64,000 nucleotides of DNA from Sclerodactyla briareus (lineage: Eukaryota > Echinodermata > Holothuroidea > Dendrochirotida > Sclerodactylidae), in NCBI GenBank assembly GCA_026419785.1, contig JAODTK010001233.1, positions 62,001-126,000 on the forward strand, in the 5' to 3' direction. The translations under genes and the position numbers were made by a program. Numbering within the stretch: position 1 is the stretch's first letter; each line of letters starts with the position of its first letter. Shown in pieces: positions 11,346 to 25,804 of the stretch. The notes below the pieces were generated by a model. It was not told where the DNA came from and did no database searches. It worked only from the letters and a program-made list of their open reading frames with translations.

Positions 11346-12761
11346 CTTGTTGTTTACCTTCAGCACAAGTGGCATATTAACACAAATAATCGGCAGCCAA
11401 ATCTGTGAGCAAAAAAAAAAATATTAGGTTATTGTGTCCGATATTTAGGTTGGAAATTTGGTACTTATGATACTGCTATACCTGCAGGCCCGCGTCGTAA
11501 CACTGCGCGCACTATCGATCGGCAGCCGGCTATACAGTCACTACCGGACTGGTACCCAACTGATTTGGACATTCCGAATTCTTATCCATCGACATACGAT
11601 TGACAAAGGTTGGTGGGGTTAGCATTGAAGGAAATTACTACATGATAACGTAGGACTGTTACCCTAGCTAAGTTAACTGCAATCGTTCTCTTGACCGAGT
11701 GCCCCATATTAAACTTACGTACATTGTCTATGGCGATTATGGCAGTATGGAGTGCGGCCAGATGAATAGGCTACAACTGAACGTGTGAGCTAAGATTTCA
11801 CACAACTGGTACACACATTTGGCCTATACTAAAACTGGCACTGCACCATTACATGTGTGTAATGTTATGTAAGAGATAGGGTGGATGAGAAGGGTGGCAT
11901 GCAGAGGCGCATGCAGGATTTGTCAACCGGGGAGCGCGGGTCACTATCTGAGCGGAGCGTCCCCATCGTTAGCGCGGAGCCTTCCAGAAAATTGTATGGT
12001 TTTAACACCTCCCAGATCGCCGGAAATACCCCCTCGGGGGCCTGAGAGAGACCGTTTATACTCACACGATCGGTTAAAAACAAAGTGCCTTCTCGTGGTG
12101 GAATTACTTTGCACTCTTACTGGAATATATTGAATTTAAATGTGAGGGCTGGGTTTTTCTTTCTACATATTCACACATACATAAACCAACGCCATACGAG
12201 TGACAGCATTGATTCCTCGGCCCGTCATCCCATACAGTATATACCCAACACTAAACAAATTAACAAAAAATAAGCAAAATAAAGCGGATAGATTTTTATC
12301 AGCTGTGAGAATGGTTCTTATATTATTTCGATTATGTTATCTTGTTTATCTTCAAGGAAACAGCAGAGCAAAATGAATGTGACAATCCGGGTCATGGTTT
12401 GAATAAAACTGAATGAGTAAGAGTGTATGCATGTGCATCTCTCCTTCAATATAACCGGCACATATCAGGTGCTGAGGGTCATTGATGCACATTCAACACG
12501 GCCTTTAGCTCTTCAGTTGGAAGAAATAAGCAAACCGCATCGTGCTTTGGCGGCTGCAGCTGACTTGGACTGCGCTCACCAATGCTGGAAGGAACCGAAC
12601 CTGGATGTGCAGTTTCAGTATAAAATAATGTTGAAGAGTTGTCACTCCGCAGAATATAGGCAATAATATAGCAACACATCCGCATCACGCTCCTTATATG
12701 TGTATGAAAGTAAATGTCAGCAAGTGATTTCAAACTTAATACTGTCTTACTGTCTTACTAT

Positions 12762-13275
12762 TGGGAAGAGGTGGGGAGTATTCCTGACGTGTCCATCTAA
12801 GCGTAATCGGAGCACCATCGTCGGCTCATGCGGATCGTACTAAGGATTTATTAGGGTGGGGGAGGGGCTTATAGTAGAACCACGCCTGATAAATGGGTTA
12901 CGAGTTGGGTTAATGGGTTTAACCGTTTAGGCCTACTATTTCAGCTGTTTCTGCAGGCTCGGCGGCTTTCATGAGATCAAGATTATGGTCCCTCTTCCGA
13001 CAGAGAATGTCAACATAAATTTATGTCGAAATTTGATTTCAACTCATTGCCTCATAGCGGGTATTGACAATCACCAAATCCACCATTAAACCCAGTGGTA
13101 GAGGGTGTGTTTTTTCCCCTGATATGCCTGTAGTGGGTGGGGGGAATTGGACTTCCGGCCTCGATCCACTATTTCATCATCCGAGATACCGGAAGCTGGA
13201 AGATGTAACACTGATTGGACCAGCGAGTGGGAGGGGTTAGTGTTGAATCGTGGGAACATTCAGTGGCAAAAATTT
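12762..13275 (+). repeat. Dispersed repeat, copy 1 (pair with 29535)
   Basis: Collinear with 29535-30020. Shared blocks: 'cggagcaccatcgtcgg', 'atgcggatcgtact/att', 'gggcttatagtag', 'ggcggc/ttcatgag', 'attatggtccc' and 'cgtgggaacattc' at the end. No coding frame or clear terminal repeats seen. Confidence 0.8.
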
Positions 13276-14404
13276 CATAGTTTGACATATATATGATACT
13301 TGTTTACGTGTTTACTATACCCTCGTTTGCATCATGCATGAAATGAAGTTTCCATGGTTTCATAGTGGAAATCAGAACACACAAGGAAACATGCAATACG
13401 TGTAGACTTTCTGTGTTTGACATTGTTTGTCTTTTCAATTTTTCGCAGGTGAAATTGGAATTAACACGCGATGCCTCTTTGCTCTGCCAACGGCTCTTAC
13501 TGGCCTCATGATACCTTATATAGAGGCCATCACGTTCAATTGCTGTAATCTCTCGCAAGGCATGAATAAATTCACCAATTCCTGCAGGAGGGATTTACAT
13601 CACTTTCCAAATTAATGACCAGAAAACACTAGAATAAACACGCGGATAAGTAAATCTGAATAGTTAAGAGGCAAGTTACCCTATTGTTGCCAGAAAGCTT
13701 GCTCAAGATAAGCGATCCGAACGTCTGCGATGTGTCGTGGCGGTACATATGCCACCCTTCGAACAATTCCGGAATTGCCTACAATTTCCAATTGAGACGT
13801 CGCTACTAATTTCTTTATCGATCGAAATCGACGAAATCGCGCAGAAAATATTTAGACCCAAATTTGATTGGTTGAAATATTTCGACTTGACCTGAAAGGC
13901 TAACATCACGCACTAGCCCTAATGGTCCAGTGCTTTCAGCACATTAGGCACAAATAGGTCTACCCGAAATGTGGCCATCATTTCCTATAGATCGATTAAG
14001 TTTCCTTGAATATCGACCTATAATAACGCTGGTATATCTACGAGTATAAAGACATATGGTCCTTATGTTTGCTACTCTAAATGTTAAAAGTTTTAGTTAA
14101 TAACTCATCATCCGAAGTTTTTAGCCTAGCTCTAGTTTTAAAAACCTGCAGGGAAGCCAGAAGGCCAGTGATTCCTTGACTTATTCCTGATAAACTATGG
14201 CCAGACCTGGATAGCGAATTGGTAAATTGTACCAGTGCATTATGGGCAACATTGTTTCCAACTACTTCCTATTTTTCTACATACACACACCAATGACACC
14301 TTCTTGACCAAACAATAGGGTCCCTTTACCCTCAGGGGGGGACACATCTCCTAAGTAATGAGCTCCATGCATCCGTTCAGGTGAGGTTCCGAGTTCATGG
14401 TTCT

Positions 14405-14715
14405 AAGGCGTGCATACCACACACATAACACACACCTATATATATTTGATATATATATAATATATATATATAATATACTATATATATATACACACACACA
14501 CCACACCACACCACACACACACACACACACGGGCACCTACACCACACTTCACGCACGCACCGAACGCACCCACACACACCACCCACACACGCGCGCCACA
14601 CACACACACAAACGCACACACGCAGGCGCACTCGCACACACCATGCACGCACGCGTCGCACCCACACACCGCACACCCACACACACAGGACACGCCACGC
14701 ACACACACTTACATG
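14405..14715. repeat. (TA)n/(CA)n compound microsatellite
   Basis: A TATATA block (14440-14490) passes into imperfect CA/CACG repeats. The large overlapping frames on both strands (Cys/Val/Gly-rich or His/Thr-rich) are translated repeat. Confidence 0.95.
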
Positions 14716-15019
14716 CCTCTCCAAGGATAAAGATCCTCGCATCGAGTCTCCACGAAGGTAAGTTTGAGTCAGCGAGAGGGGCCTTGAACTCATTTCATGA
14801 ATAATGCAACGACAGTACAGGCTACCAACCGCCCGAATCGCACACCTTGTTTTCAGCAGCGCATATATGAATAATTTATGACCTCGTCCATCTCGTAAAG
14901 CAGAGTATTTCATAACTATAACCCGCAACTTTTAAGTGTTCGGGGATATTGTTGTTTTGGGTTGTAGACGCAGGCCTCCGCCGCCGCCGGCGCTGGAAAA
15001 TTTAGGCGTCAGCGCGATA

Positions 15020-15500
15020 ACTCTTTTTACCTTTATCGGATCGATCTTAAACTTGGCACACATTTCCGTCCTAGCAAAATCTCGGATAGTTCGAAAGTGT
15101 GCGTTCGTGTTGAACGAAAAACAGAGTTGTTCCGATTCCCATGGAACCTTGGTTGGGGGGGGGTGGGGTACAAAAAGTGGCCCCGAAAAACATGACTGTT
15201 ATTTCAAGGTTCCGGAGGTCAAATTTGTGCTCGTTTTTTTTGGCGAAAATGTTAGAGTTTATGTCGATTTAATATGAAACTTGGTGAGTGGGGAAAAAGG
15301 ATTGGTCCCGCAAACATGACGGTAAATGTCAAGGTCACCAGAGGTCAATTTGCGGGTGTTCTTTTAGATTTTAACTTTTGTCGGAATTGAACGAAACTTG
15401 TAGAAATGGTGTACTACAGTTGGTCTTGACAACATGGAGGGCATTTCAAAGTCTCCGAGGTCAACTGGCCACTACTTTTATGTGCTATCCCAATGGTCCA
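15020..15500 (+). repeat. Diverged tandem repeat rich in AGGTCA half-sites
   Basis: Three to four degenerate units of a 'catgacggtcatttcaaggtc...gaggtcaa..' block followed by 'gttga.cgaaacttg'. Units start near 15030, 15190, 15310 and 15430. The coding-looking frame 14936-15277 is not conserved between units. Confidence 0.55.
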
Positions 15501-16279
15501 CAAGGCCATTTCTGCGGGGATATACACTTGGCGGGTTTACCCGCTTGCACTGTCTAGTTATTTCTGTCACGAACAATCTATGCTATGGTAGGATTCCATA
15601 GATGTGATGGTGGCGCCGTTGCGGTATTAGTGCACGAATCATAATTTGGCGAGGATGTTAGCATCTTATAGGATCAAACTGCATATAATTTGAAAAGGGG
15701 CCGCACTATTTAAGCAACGCTGAATAAGGACGTTTCATGGCTTTATTATAATATGAAGATATATCCTAGAGCACATTGTCGTGATGTGCGGTATTATTGC
15801 CAATTCGTACACCTATGAGTTTGCCTAATCAGTGTTCGTTCGCATTTTATTTGGATGATAGCTGCTAGCCCGCTATAGACCTTGTCTCTACCTCTGCTGC
15901 CGCAACCAATTGGCAGATGGTTTAGTACGTTTTTCACCTCACTCATACGCATCTAAGCTCCAGCCTTATGGAAATCTATATTCATCGCAGTTGTGTTGGC
16001 GAAACTGACTTCTCAACAATTTCGTCAAAAACTTTGTGACAAATGGATGACTGTGTATTTATTTCACACGAAGACCCGCCCCCCCCCTTCAGAGCCTCAC
16101 AATTATCTGATGGTCCATTGGCCAGTGATTCTCTCTCTCTCTCATTTTCTGGGGGGGGGGGGGGGGGGGCTACCACTTTTTTACCAGTCAATGTCGATGC
16201 TTATCCTCCCCGTCTTTTGTCAGTGTTTCAATGTGGCTATCTCTGATGGCGTTATACTCTCACCACGCGCATGATTCGT

Positions 16280-18040
16280 CATACACTAAGCCTGTTAAAC
16301 TTTAGAAAAAAAACAAAGGAATGGGCCGGGCCTACGGCATCTCTCGCATTGTCCCCCTGAAGGGTTATTCTATGAGATGCTACTATTCTGAGTTGAAACA
16401 TTTCATGTCCATTTCCAAATTCGCTCAATAAGGCTGGGCTTCCATAATTGCGTATCGTGTGCCCGGGCTGGGTATGCAAATCACATATTTACGAAAACTA
16501 ACTTTTTGTTTCAGAGGAGAAACACTGTACGTTTATGCGAAAAGACCATAAAATGCAGCAGCCCATGCATATGTCTTTGCTTTGACTTTTAGAAAGATAT
16601 CCAAAATTCCATTCGCGTTGAGTACGCATCCGTAACGCATTGGTACAAGTTCCTATTCGCCTATTCGGTGTTGGTTTGTCTTCATTCTATTTTTTTCCCC
16701 CTCTCTGCTTAACCAATATCTATCCTTTGGCGAATTAGACAGGACATATCCAGACACTGGCCCCGCCCTCTCAGTTCACGTTAATTGGCGATTTTCACAT
16801 GCTGACCGGACCCGCATACTTATCAATGGAATCCCAGCCTAATGTATTATGTTCGCCATTCGGGATGGGTCTCATCCTCAGTGTTTTTTCGTATTCGGAG
16901 TAAGCCAATCGACTAATCAACAACGACCATCTTACTGCCACTCCCTTTCAGCCTCGTCGGATCGTGAATCTGTATCGTCCTCTGTTCTCTTCCACCGATA
17001 CCTCAGAGAGCTGTTTTTCTTCCTCTACCACGGTCATCTCCATCTTTCCACTCTTTTCTTTGTTGCGCCTTCTTCGGCCATCGTACTGAACCTAGCCCGT
17101 TCCTTCTTCTTCTCGCGCTTCTCCGTGTTTCGGAATATGCTTCCCCAGGATGTGCTCTCTTATCCTTTAATCTTCAGCTTTTCAAAATGTGAATCACAAG
17201 CTGGATCGTCCTCATTTGATTTAGTCTCTTGTGCAGGGGGGTTACCTTTTTTTTAAACTTATTATTAACATTTTGGAGCAGTGTCTCAGTTGTCGAAATC
17301 AGAGCACCGGAGGCGTTGTAGATCGACCACACGAATTTCAGAACACAAACCATATGAACCATGTGTTGAAGGTCTATGCACTGTCCCCCTTACCTCATGA
17401 TCGTAAGTTCGAGGAAAAATGTAATGCTCTTCATTGGAAGCATGCATTTTTGCATTCTTGCTCACATGCTTTCATGACTAATTCACAACGATCGCTATCA
17501 TGTCCCCGCTCAATGAATTTTTAAGGGTTCGAAGATGACACATTGTCAATGGAGCGGTGCCCCAGTTCGGTCTCACATTTATTGATAATAGTATGCCACT
17601 AGTCCATGATAACACTCACCATGTATCATAGTAATCCCGCCTGATCTGTAGGAGGAGAAGTATCTTGCAGTTTTTTTTCGATTTTTGACACAATCAGCTT
17701 ATGCGCAACCTTTAAAAAATAAATGACCTTTGGACCTTGAATCCCAAGCAGAACCTCCTACGGGTTACAGGTGAAAACGCGCAGTGGTTTGCCTGGAATG
17801 ACTTGACTTACGTGTCAGCCCATATTTTGAGTCAATTTGACTTTAATTGACCAAATGATGGCTACCCGTCCTCACCGCCTGAAAATACAGAACAACCACT
17901 CAGCTAATCGAAGCCGATGACAACACCTGGGGGCCCGGACTCGGTCAAAAATTATTAGAGCTACGGTATATCATTTCAACGCCAGCAATCATAATCCTTC
18001 CCAGAACCCTCCAGAATATTCACAATATAACCATTAGCAG
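16280..18040. other. No gene recognised
   Basis: No exon I can defend. The minus strand of 16850-17250 is Glu/Lys-rich over short frames, but stops interrupt it and no family pattern appears. Confidence 0.4.
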
Positions 18041-18044
18041 GGGC

Positions 18045-18170
18045 CCCTAAAGCGATTTCACTCTTGTGCGATACGATACGATCGAAAAATTTATGAGGGT
18101 GTTCACACTTGTGCAATAAAATTGTCGTACGAATAATTTTATCGGACGTGTCCCGGAGCCTTAAGGCTCA
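18045..18170 (+). repeat. Palindrome-rich dispersed repeat, copy 1
   Basis: 'gtgttcacacttgtgcaataaaattgtcgtacgaataattttatcggacg': it alternates 'ttcaca.ttgtgcg' with self-complementary 'tcgtacga' and 'ataattttat'. Relatives lie at 28050-28165 and 63460-63585. Confidence 0.6.
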
Positions 18171-18507
18171 ATTACACGATGCGATTTTTTTTTTGGCCCG
18201 ACTTTTAGCGTGTGGCCCAAATCTTCGCGTTAAAATGTGGTTTTGGAACGATTTTTGTACACCGCGCATCTTGTCGGAATAAAAGTTCAACAAATCGGTC
18301 TTACGCAAAAGTCGGTGTGCGTGTAATGGCCCCAGAAAATCGTGAACGATTTTCATCATGCCGAGATCCTTTGTCGCGACAAGTTCAACACATTTTCGTT
18401 TACCCGTTTATGTCGTGCGCGATCCCTGCCCAAAGCCTATTATGGAAGCTATGCGTGTAACTGAACAATGTTAGAGTCGAGCACATAGCAGCATAAAGAA
18501 ATTGTGC

Positions 18508-18735
18508 TTCGGGCAACTACCCACTACCCCTGGGACAACAACCCTCTGGACAATTACCCCCGGACATTAACCCCCTAGGACAATACCACCGAGGAAAACT
18601 ACCCCCAGACAATTACCTTACCCCCCGATGACAAATACCCCAGAGGACATTACCACCCATACCATTACCCCGGCAATTACTCCCCGAGGAACAATACCCC
18701 GGGATATCTACCGACCGGCCAGTTAACCCCCGGAC
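18508..18735 (+). repeat. Minisatellite, ~15 bp unit 'ggacaattacccc'
   Basis: About 14-15 imperfect units of (c)ggacaattacccc. The same unit recurs inverted at 25805-26025. Confidence 0.85.
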
Positions 18736-20059
18736 AAATCCCCTCGAAGTACTCCATGGGTAACCTAAACCCGGATATGGTCATGCGAACTGATAGCGGC
18801 CATTCCAGTTGGAGGAAAATGGCGGTCATTATCACAAAGTAGACAATCCCAACCTCTTTCATATAATGACCGCATATTAACCACCCGTATAGACTACTAA
18901 TACAGAGTTAAAAGCTAGATTTGTACGTATTTTACATCCATGATTTATGAGTGCCAACTGGAATCGCAACTCCCGTAACGGAACGATGCCATTGATTTTG
19001 GAGTGATCGTACCAAGAACCATAAATCACTGCAAGTCTTCATTACTGTACACCATTATGCCTGTGTCATATTTCCTACCTTTCCTACCTTTCCTACCTCC
19101 TGCCCTGCCGAAAACAAAAGGTGCCCCTGGCAACTCGCCCCCCTTCATTATATTTCTGCCGCCAGATGTAACATTCGCTCCAAGATTCTGGCGTCGGGAT
19201 TTGATCTTATAATCCCTCCATTTTTACATTCCTCCTAATTTCTGGAAGTTTTTGGCGTGCTCGTTGTATAAAACGAAGCACGTTTTCCTCGAAGAAGTGT
19301 CTATGGGCCCTAACACAATCGTTTCCCCAATCCCGATAGCGAACTTTCAATCAAATCGGGTTACTGTTGAAGAAATCCTACTAACGGGAAAGTGGGACAG
19401 ACATACACAATACTTACATACATACCCACACACAAGACAACGTGATCGCTAAGTCCCTCCCTGAACTTTGTTCAGCTGAGACAAAAGTCATGATTATATC
19501 CCCCACTCATGATCATATCTCCACTTTTATCCCCATTTTGGAGATATAATGGAAATAACATGTTCACACTGAAGGACACTGCAGGATGAATTATAAAATA
19601 CTAATTAAATAGCTGGATAAAACTGAATGCGTCAGTCAGAACCGGAATTTAGGACTTTCCCATTGACGGAGTTATCGTCCTAATTGAAAGTTTGTATATT
19701 GTGAGCATTGTATTGCGCAAGATCAGAAATACAATCCCATCATGGCAATAATGACGATTTCTACTTGCAGCACCCTGCAAACATTCTTTGTTTTCTATTG
19801 AAATTCAACATTTATTTCACTTCGAAAAGCATTTAGTCTGTGGGAGATGATTGCTGTAGTGGGTTGTTAGGTGTTGATGGTACTTTGGTGAGAGAAGGAC
19901 AACAGAACTTCTGCTAATATCAATCAATCAAATACATAACATAATCTCCTGTGTTGTCCATGTGTGACGTCATGCGTTATTGCCAAATTGGGATTCTCCC
20001 AATTTCTCTGCTTAATAGCCCCAAACGTCGAAACATAACTCACATAGGAACATCGTATT

Positions 20060-20700
20060 GAATGGGTTGTGAACACAATACAGTTTTTCCATTCTCCACA
20101 AACTTCTATAACCATAACCTTATTGGAAACCAAGCCTGCAGTTTGTCCTTTAACAGCCTTGTTTGCCACCCTATGATATTTACGTTTACGGCCATAACTC
20201 CACCACACCATTGTCGATTGAACCGAAACTTGGCACGCTTGAAGAGAAGAGTCATGATAATATAAGCCCACTAGATTTATCCCCACTTACATCCTCATTT
20301 TGTTTACACGTAACACCCACTGGCGACGCATGATATTTCTATAGGGCATTAACTCTACAACGCATTGTCCGATCGAACAAAACTTGGCACTGCTCAAGAG
20401 AAGTGCTCATGATTATATGCGAATCATGAATATATCCCCACTTATATCCTCATTTGGGAGACCACATGGAAACATGTTTAACCTAAACACCAATGGACGA
20501 CGCATCATATTTGCGATAGGGCAGTACTCTACAACACATGTCATTCAAACCAAAAACCGGCACCAGCCTCAAAAAGAAGTGTTTAGGTTTATATGACACC
20601 ACTTACGAGTAATATCCCCATTTTGGAGAATCGTGGATCATCGTGTCAAAATCATGATTATACGGTTAGGGCAATTATCTCTCCACACATTGTTGCGATC
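20060..20700 (+). repeat. Diverged tandem array, ~170-190 bp unit
   Basis: Three to four copies of: 'gcatgatattt..gatagggca.taactctacaacgcattgt.cgat.gaac..aaacttggcac..ctcaagagaagtg.tcatgattatat' then 'atccccacttatatcctcattttgg'. A part unit sits at 19485-19560. Confidence 0.75.
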
Positions 20701-20999
20701 GAACTGACACACACACTTACCCCAGCACCCAAGCCCACTACACGGAATCCTCTGAAGGTTCGCAAACCTTCAAGCTGGACCACCGGAAACACCTGCAGAT
20801 CATTTATTTACACTTATCATTCTCAAATTTTGATGAAGATAACACAACTTCGCTTAGCACAGTACCACTTGTACCCGACTAATTCAAGTTAGCAAAAGAG
20901 GTCATTGGAGGTCAAATCTGCATTATTTAGCAGTCTTCCCATACTGTGTATGGGATTCGAACGAAACTACATTTAGTTTCAACATAATGAAGGTCATTT

Positions 21000-23200
21000 T
21001 CATGACATCGGACATCACATTTACGATCTGTCCAGGCTAAGGAAGAAACTTGATGAATGGCAGTCTTAATTGCTCATAGCGTCTTTTTTGCTATCAAACG
21101 TCATCCACTGCTTGCTCAAATGTGGGTCGGCAATTACCTGCCGACATGTAAATGCAGACGGCCATATTTCAGGCTTAATCGAATACTAACCGCGCTATCA
21201 CTTATATTTCCCAGTATCGGTCCGATTTCATTTCGAAAGCTGGCATATATTATTTTGTCCATTCGCCGTAGGCCCAACAAATGCCTGCCATTAAGGATGA
21301 GAACTTGGTGAGGTATAATTGAAAAACCGAAGCTGATTATTATTAGGCCCATCATGGGATTTAATTCGAGAAGTTTCTTACGAATGCAATGATATCATGA
21401 CCACAGTGAAGGCTAGGCCTTTATGGAACGCATACGAGCCAACAACCAAATAATGCTTGATTCGAGTTAGAAAAATCGGATATCCTTCGGAATTTCTGCA
21501 ATTTTCATGTGGAAAGATACGAAACCCAAAATATCAGTTTTAGTGGCGATACCAACAAATCATGAGATATCGTCATTTTCTGCCGTGCTCTTTGACTACT
21601 AACACAATGCCCCATGAGTTGCGCACGTTGCCTATATTTGAGTTTTTTTTTATTTGTACTTCCACTTGACTCTTTCCGCCTGGTCGTCTTTTGGAACATG
21701 CGAACGAATACCGTACGTACGTACATCACAGTCCAAAGATATAGTACCTTAGCCTGCATTGAGAACGGTACGAACAGAACTACCATGCACATTGCACACA
21801 CCATATATAGCGGACCCCCCAAAGCTGGTACCTTTTTCCCTGTATATTTTAGGTGTCTCCTCGACCTTCGCTAGTGTATATCGTCTGAGTCAGGGCTTCG
21901 GACAGATTTTCACGAACGAACCGGTATTTCTGTCCCCTGGGACAGGATATCACTCGGTTCCCCATCATTATTCGTCCTCGGACACCTGGACAATATCTAC
22001 TGATGTTAATGGCAGTGCAAATAGTTCGGTCCGGGACAACTCCCCGGACGAAATCCACTGTTACCCCCCCACCCCTCACTGGAATCATAGATCCACTCCT
22101 TGCCAAATCGCGCTCACAATCTATTGACTGTTGGTCTAATGTGGGATATCGGAGTGTGGTTCTAATTTTTTTTTAACGATTCGAACCGTTTTTTCGAATG
22201 TGAAAAATGATGGCTCACAATGCAATGTAGGCAGATATCCGAAACTGGTGGTGTAGTGCCTCACCCCGCCCCTTCCCCAACCCCGGATGTTTTCTTCTAG
22301 CTTTCGAGCCCTAGTAGTTACACTGGTGCAAACACGAAAATGCATGCTTCGGAAAAAAATCGTCCTCAAATTTAAGTTGCCTTGCAGATAACTTTTTTTT
22401 TCTACCTGGGATGAGGGACGATAGAGTACTTCAGGCCCATGAAAGGGATGATGCTGCACTGAAATACACGATTTTCCCACTGGCTAACATAATTCTAATG
22501 CCGAAACCCTAACACAAGAGAACCCTCACCACTATCCAGAACTAGCAACCAATAGAGAAACCTGTAATACGAGTATACGCATGAACTGCTCATTAATACC
22601 ACTCTTCGTAATGCCTATTTTGCATGAGATACATACAGGTTCTTCTGATTGGCAAGTTAATTTATTTTGTTTCCAAGTAACAAGCATGACAATAATTTGA
22701 TTTTTTTCGCAAGGACCCGTTACCCCCATGATGGGAAGCTTGCAAAAATACTTTCAGAGTCAGCTTAGTACTGGCTACAAGTCGCAGTAATATCAACCAG
22801 ACGCGTATTCAAGAGAGAGAGAGATAGAGGGGAGAGGGGTGAGATTGAGGGGGAGGGGGTTCAACAGTTTCAGCAAAGGGTGATGATTTTGCTTCCTAAG
22901 TGAGCGCATCTTGACTGACGCCCCCAAAGGTCCCCAGAATGTAGAACTGGCATGTTTGGTCGGCTATGCATTGAGCTAATATCTCAATGGATTTCTTAGG
23001 AAAACATTTCCTAATTTTCAGGAAAAGAGGATGTTCCTAATGTAATCGGTGACTACTGTTCGCCGACCGGTAGTTTTCCCCGTCCCTTACCTGTCACCAC
23101 CCATGGGGGAGGAGGGGTAACCTATGCTCCATGAAGTTATATATTAATGATGCAACTTGTTATTCCCCCATTTTTATGTACTATGACTAGTACCTAACTC
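21000..23200. other. No gene recognised
   Basis: Unique-looking non-coding sequence. A GA-rich tract lies at 22815-22860. The open frames on either strand match no family. Confidence 0.4.
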
Positions 23201-23389
23201 TATAGGTGCACACGGAAAAGCCTTGAGAAGTGTAATTTTTAATATTCTTGCATCGATCACATCAATCTATGCTGGCGCTAGGCTTAGGTTGTCTAACCTA
23301 AGGCTTCATCCTTCTCCCCATGACACCATCCTCGCTGCGCCCTCGGTATCATTAGAGTTATGCAACATGCAAATTGTATTTTCCTCCCC

Positions 23390-23545
23390 AGTTCATGGCT
23401 CTTCTCACACTTTTCCCTTCTTTTTCACTCTTTCCTTCTTCCCATTACCCACTTTCCCTTTCTTTTACCTTCCCCTTTCGTTTTCCCCCCTCTTCTTTCC
23501 TCCAGCTTCCTTCCTTTTTTACCGGGGGAGGAGGGAAACGATACC
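23390..23545 (+). repeat. Polypyrimidine tract ending in 'accggggga'
   Basis: About 130 bases of C/T closed by 'ttttttaccgggggaggag'. Tract 30050-30250 has the same layout, closing in 'cttacccgggggggcg', so both look like ends of one repeat family. Confidence 0.6.
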
Positions 23546-25804
23546 CGCCAGGGATACGCGAATTCCTCAACGCTTCTAGAGTGTTAGCTCAACACTGCTC
23601 CGTATAGTTTTTGTTGTGGCGTTAATGTTTTTGCGGATGCAGCAATTACTTCAGCTGTCAACATTGTACCGTACGGTCGCCGTTGCCGTATGCTGCGATA
23701 CCTTGTTCCCGGCGGCCACGGCGGGCACGTTCTCCGAAACGTGGTGACAGTGGAGTTTTGCAGAAAAAAATTCTCCAGATTTAAATCGTTTTAGGTCTTG
23801 TTCGTTCTGCTAAAGGTCTATCACGGTATCCGTGTTGGGCTGGCGTAGGGGAAAGGATGCTGCCTGATACTCACCGGCGCATTATGTTTTATCAGCCCGC
23901 TGTCTACAACGCTATGTCACTTGCCTTTCCTTACGGCATATCACTTTCAGGATGGGGTCCCTTACTTTCTCACGTTCTGTTCATATTTCTGACCAGTTCT
24001 GGCCACGTTCTGACAAGTTCTCGCAAGTTGGCGAGAAGCTTGCGACCGGAGGTACGTGTGCACGGGTAGCCTTTTTTTACGTTTGTGCTCACTGATCCAC
24101 AATAGCCACGAGGCATCAGTAATCAAAGTTACAGGAGACTTCGCTCGAGATCACATTATGAATGACTAAGAAATTTTGTATTTGCTTGCTTGCTGGGAGC
24201 ATACATTCGGCCTTTGCGTCAGCGCAAGGATCATCAGCAGTTAAGCAGAGGGCATGCCAGAGAGCAGAAGACAGGGAGAAGACGAGGGACAGAAGGCAAG
24301 GTCAACTGGGTTCCCGCATGGTTTGGCGAGACAAAAGGCATAACTTTGGTCCACACACACGTACAAGAGAGCTCCGCGCCAGGGATGTCGACCTCTTCCA
24401 AACTATCTAAGATGTTGCAAAGAGTGAAACCAACAATTGAGTGGCTAGACACGAAGTTCCGCTCTGTAGGGGACACAGATGTGCCCCGTTCCACTGCGGA
24501 CTGCCGATAAATTCTGTCAAGGCTATTACACACTATCACGTTCTGTTGCGTTTTCCCCGTTTTACACGACCCTACCGTGACTGCCGTAGCAATTTTTTTG
24601 ACAGTTTAAAAATCTTGTACTGCATCCACGGTACTAAAGCCTGTCACGATGCAACTATCCCGACCCTCTGGGGTGTGCCGCGTCTATCCGTTAGGTCACG
24701 GTCCCTGAACGTGGGCTGCCGGGGCCGCCTGGAGCAGATTATGTAAACGCATCATTACCGTTGGCCGTTGCTGTTGCCGTCGCGTTATATGTGACGTAGT
24801 TTAATAGTGGGGGAATTCTGGTAAGGTTAAATTACATTTTTTCAGGGGAAAAAGGACTGCCGAACAATTTGTTTTTTCTTCCTTATAACTGTAGATCATA
24901 GTATTCCTAAATAGCTCAAAAATTCGGCTCTAACCTACAGGCCTAGGCTCTCGTTCTATAGAACGATGAGAAAAACAATCTATCTAGGCCATTGGTGGAG
25001 GATTGTTAGTTTCCTCCCGACCTCCCAAAAATTCATTCTGTGTGTCAAACGTGACCAACTGTGGTACCAGAATGTGGCCTGCCGTTAATTACTTTGACAG
25101 GACAGTAGAATGAGAACATTAAAATGATCATACAAATACCCGCATGATCTTCTGTAGCCCACTTGGGGGTGGGGACACTGGCCTATAGCTTATAGAAGTC
25201 CATGTTTTTAAGAAGGCCTCGGAGGCCTAATATCTATATATTAGGCACAGGCCTTGCAACCATCTTCGAATCACCGGAGAATTTTGGCAGCTATTTTATT
25301 GTTTTTCCGTCCAACTGCCAGACTAACATCAGGCAGAATCAATTAGGTACATCCACTTTCTATCACCCGCGAATTCAGAGGAAACCATATTCGATGACTT
25401 CAAGCTCACTTCGCCAGATGCGCAATAATTTTTTTTTCCGCCGGCATTTTGCCGGATATCCGTTGCCGTACTAGTGTTAGAGCACAATACATATTTATAA
25501 CCTTCGTGTGCAATTTGTCGTTTCCGTCTCCACGTTGCCGTGCCTGACAAGTGTGGGAACGTACCTCTATGCCCCCCTCGAGTGAATTGTTCGCCCGCGT
25601 AGGTCAACTATATCCATCCTGTCCCCAAAATTACAAAACTCTCGACTGAACCGCGGATCCTAGTGATTAATCGTTGTGAGTGGCGACGCCGTCGATCTGA
25701 CCAGGCATACCAGTCTTATACCCAACGACCCCCCCCCCACGTAAATGTGCGGTCCGGATACACTCATTGGGGTAAGCGTCCCATAGTGGTAAGTCTGGTT
25801 AGAC

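Noticed and set aside
14395..14928. Long minus-strand open frame rich in Cys/Val/Arg (177 codons)
   Set aside because: It spans a (CA)n/(TA)n microsatellite, and all three frames stay open through the repeat.
16849..17256. 135-codon plus-strand frame and a Glu/Lys-rich minus reading of the same stretch
   Set aside because: Low-complexity purine/pyrimidine bias. The minus reading has several stops, with no domain or splice support.
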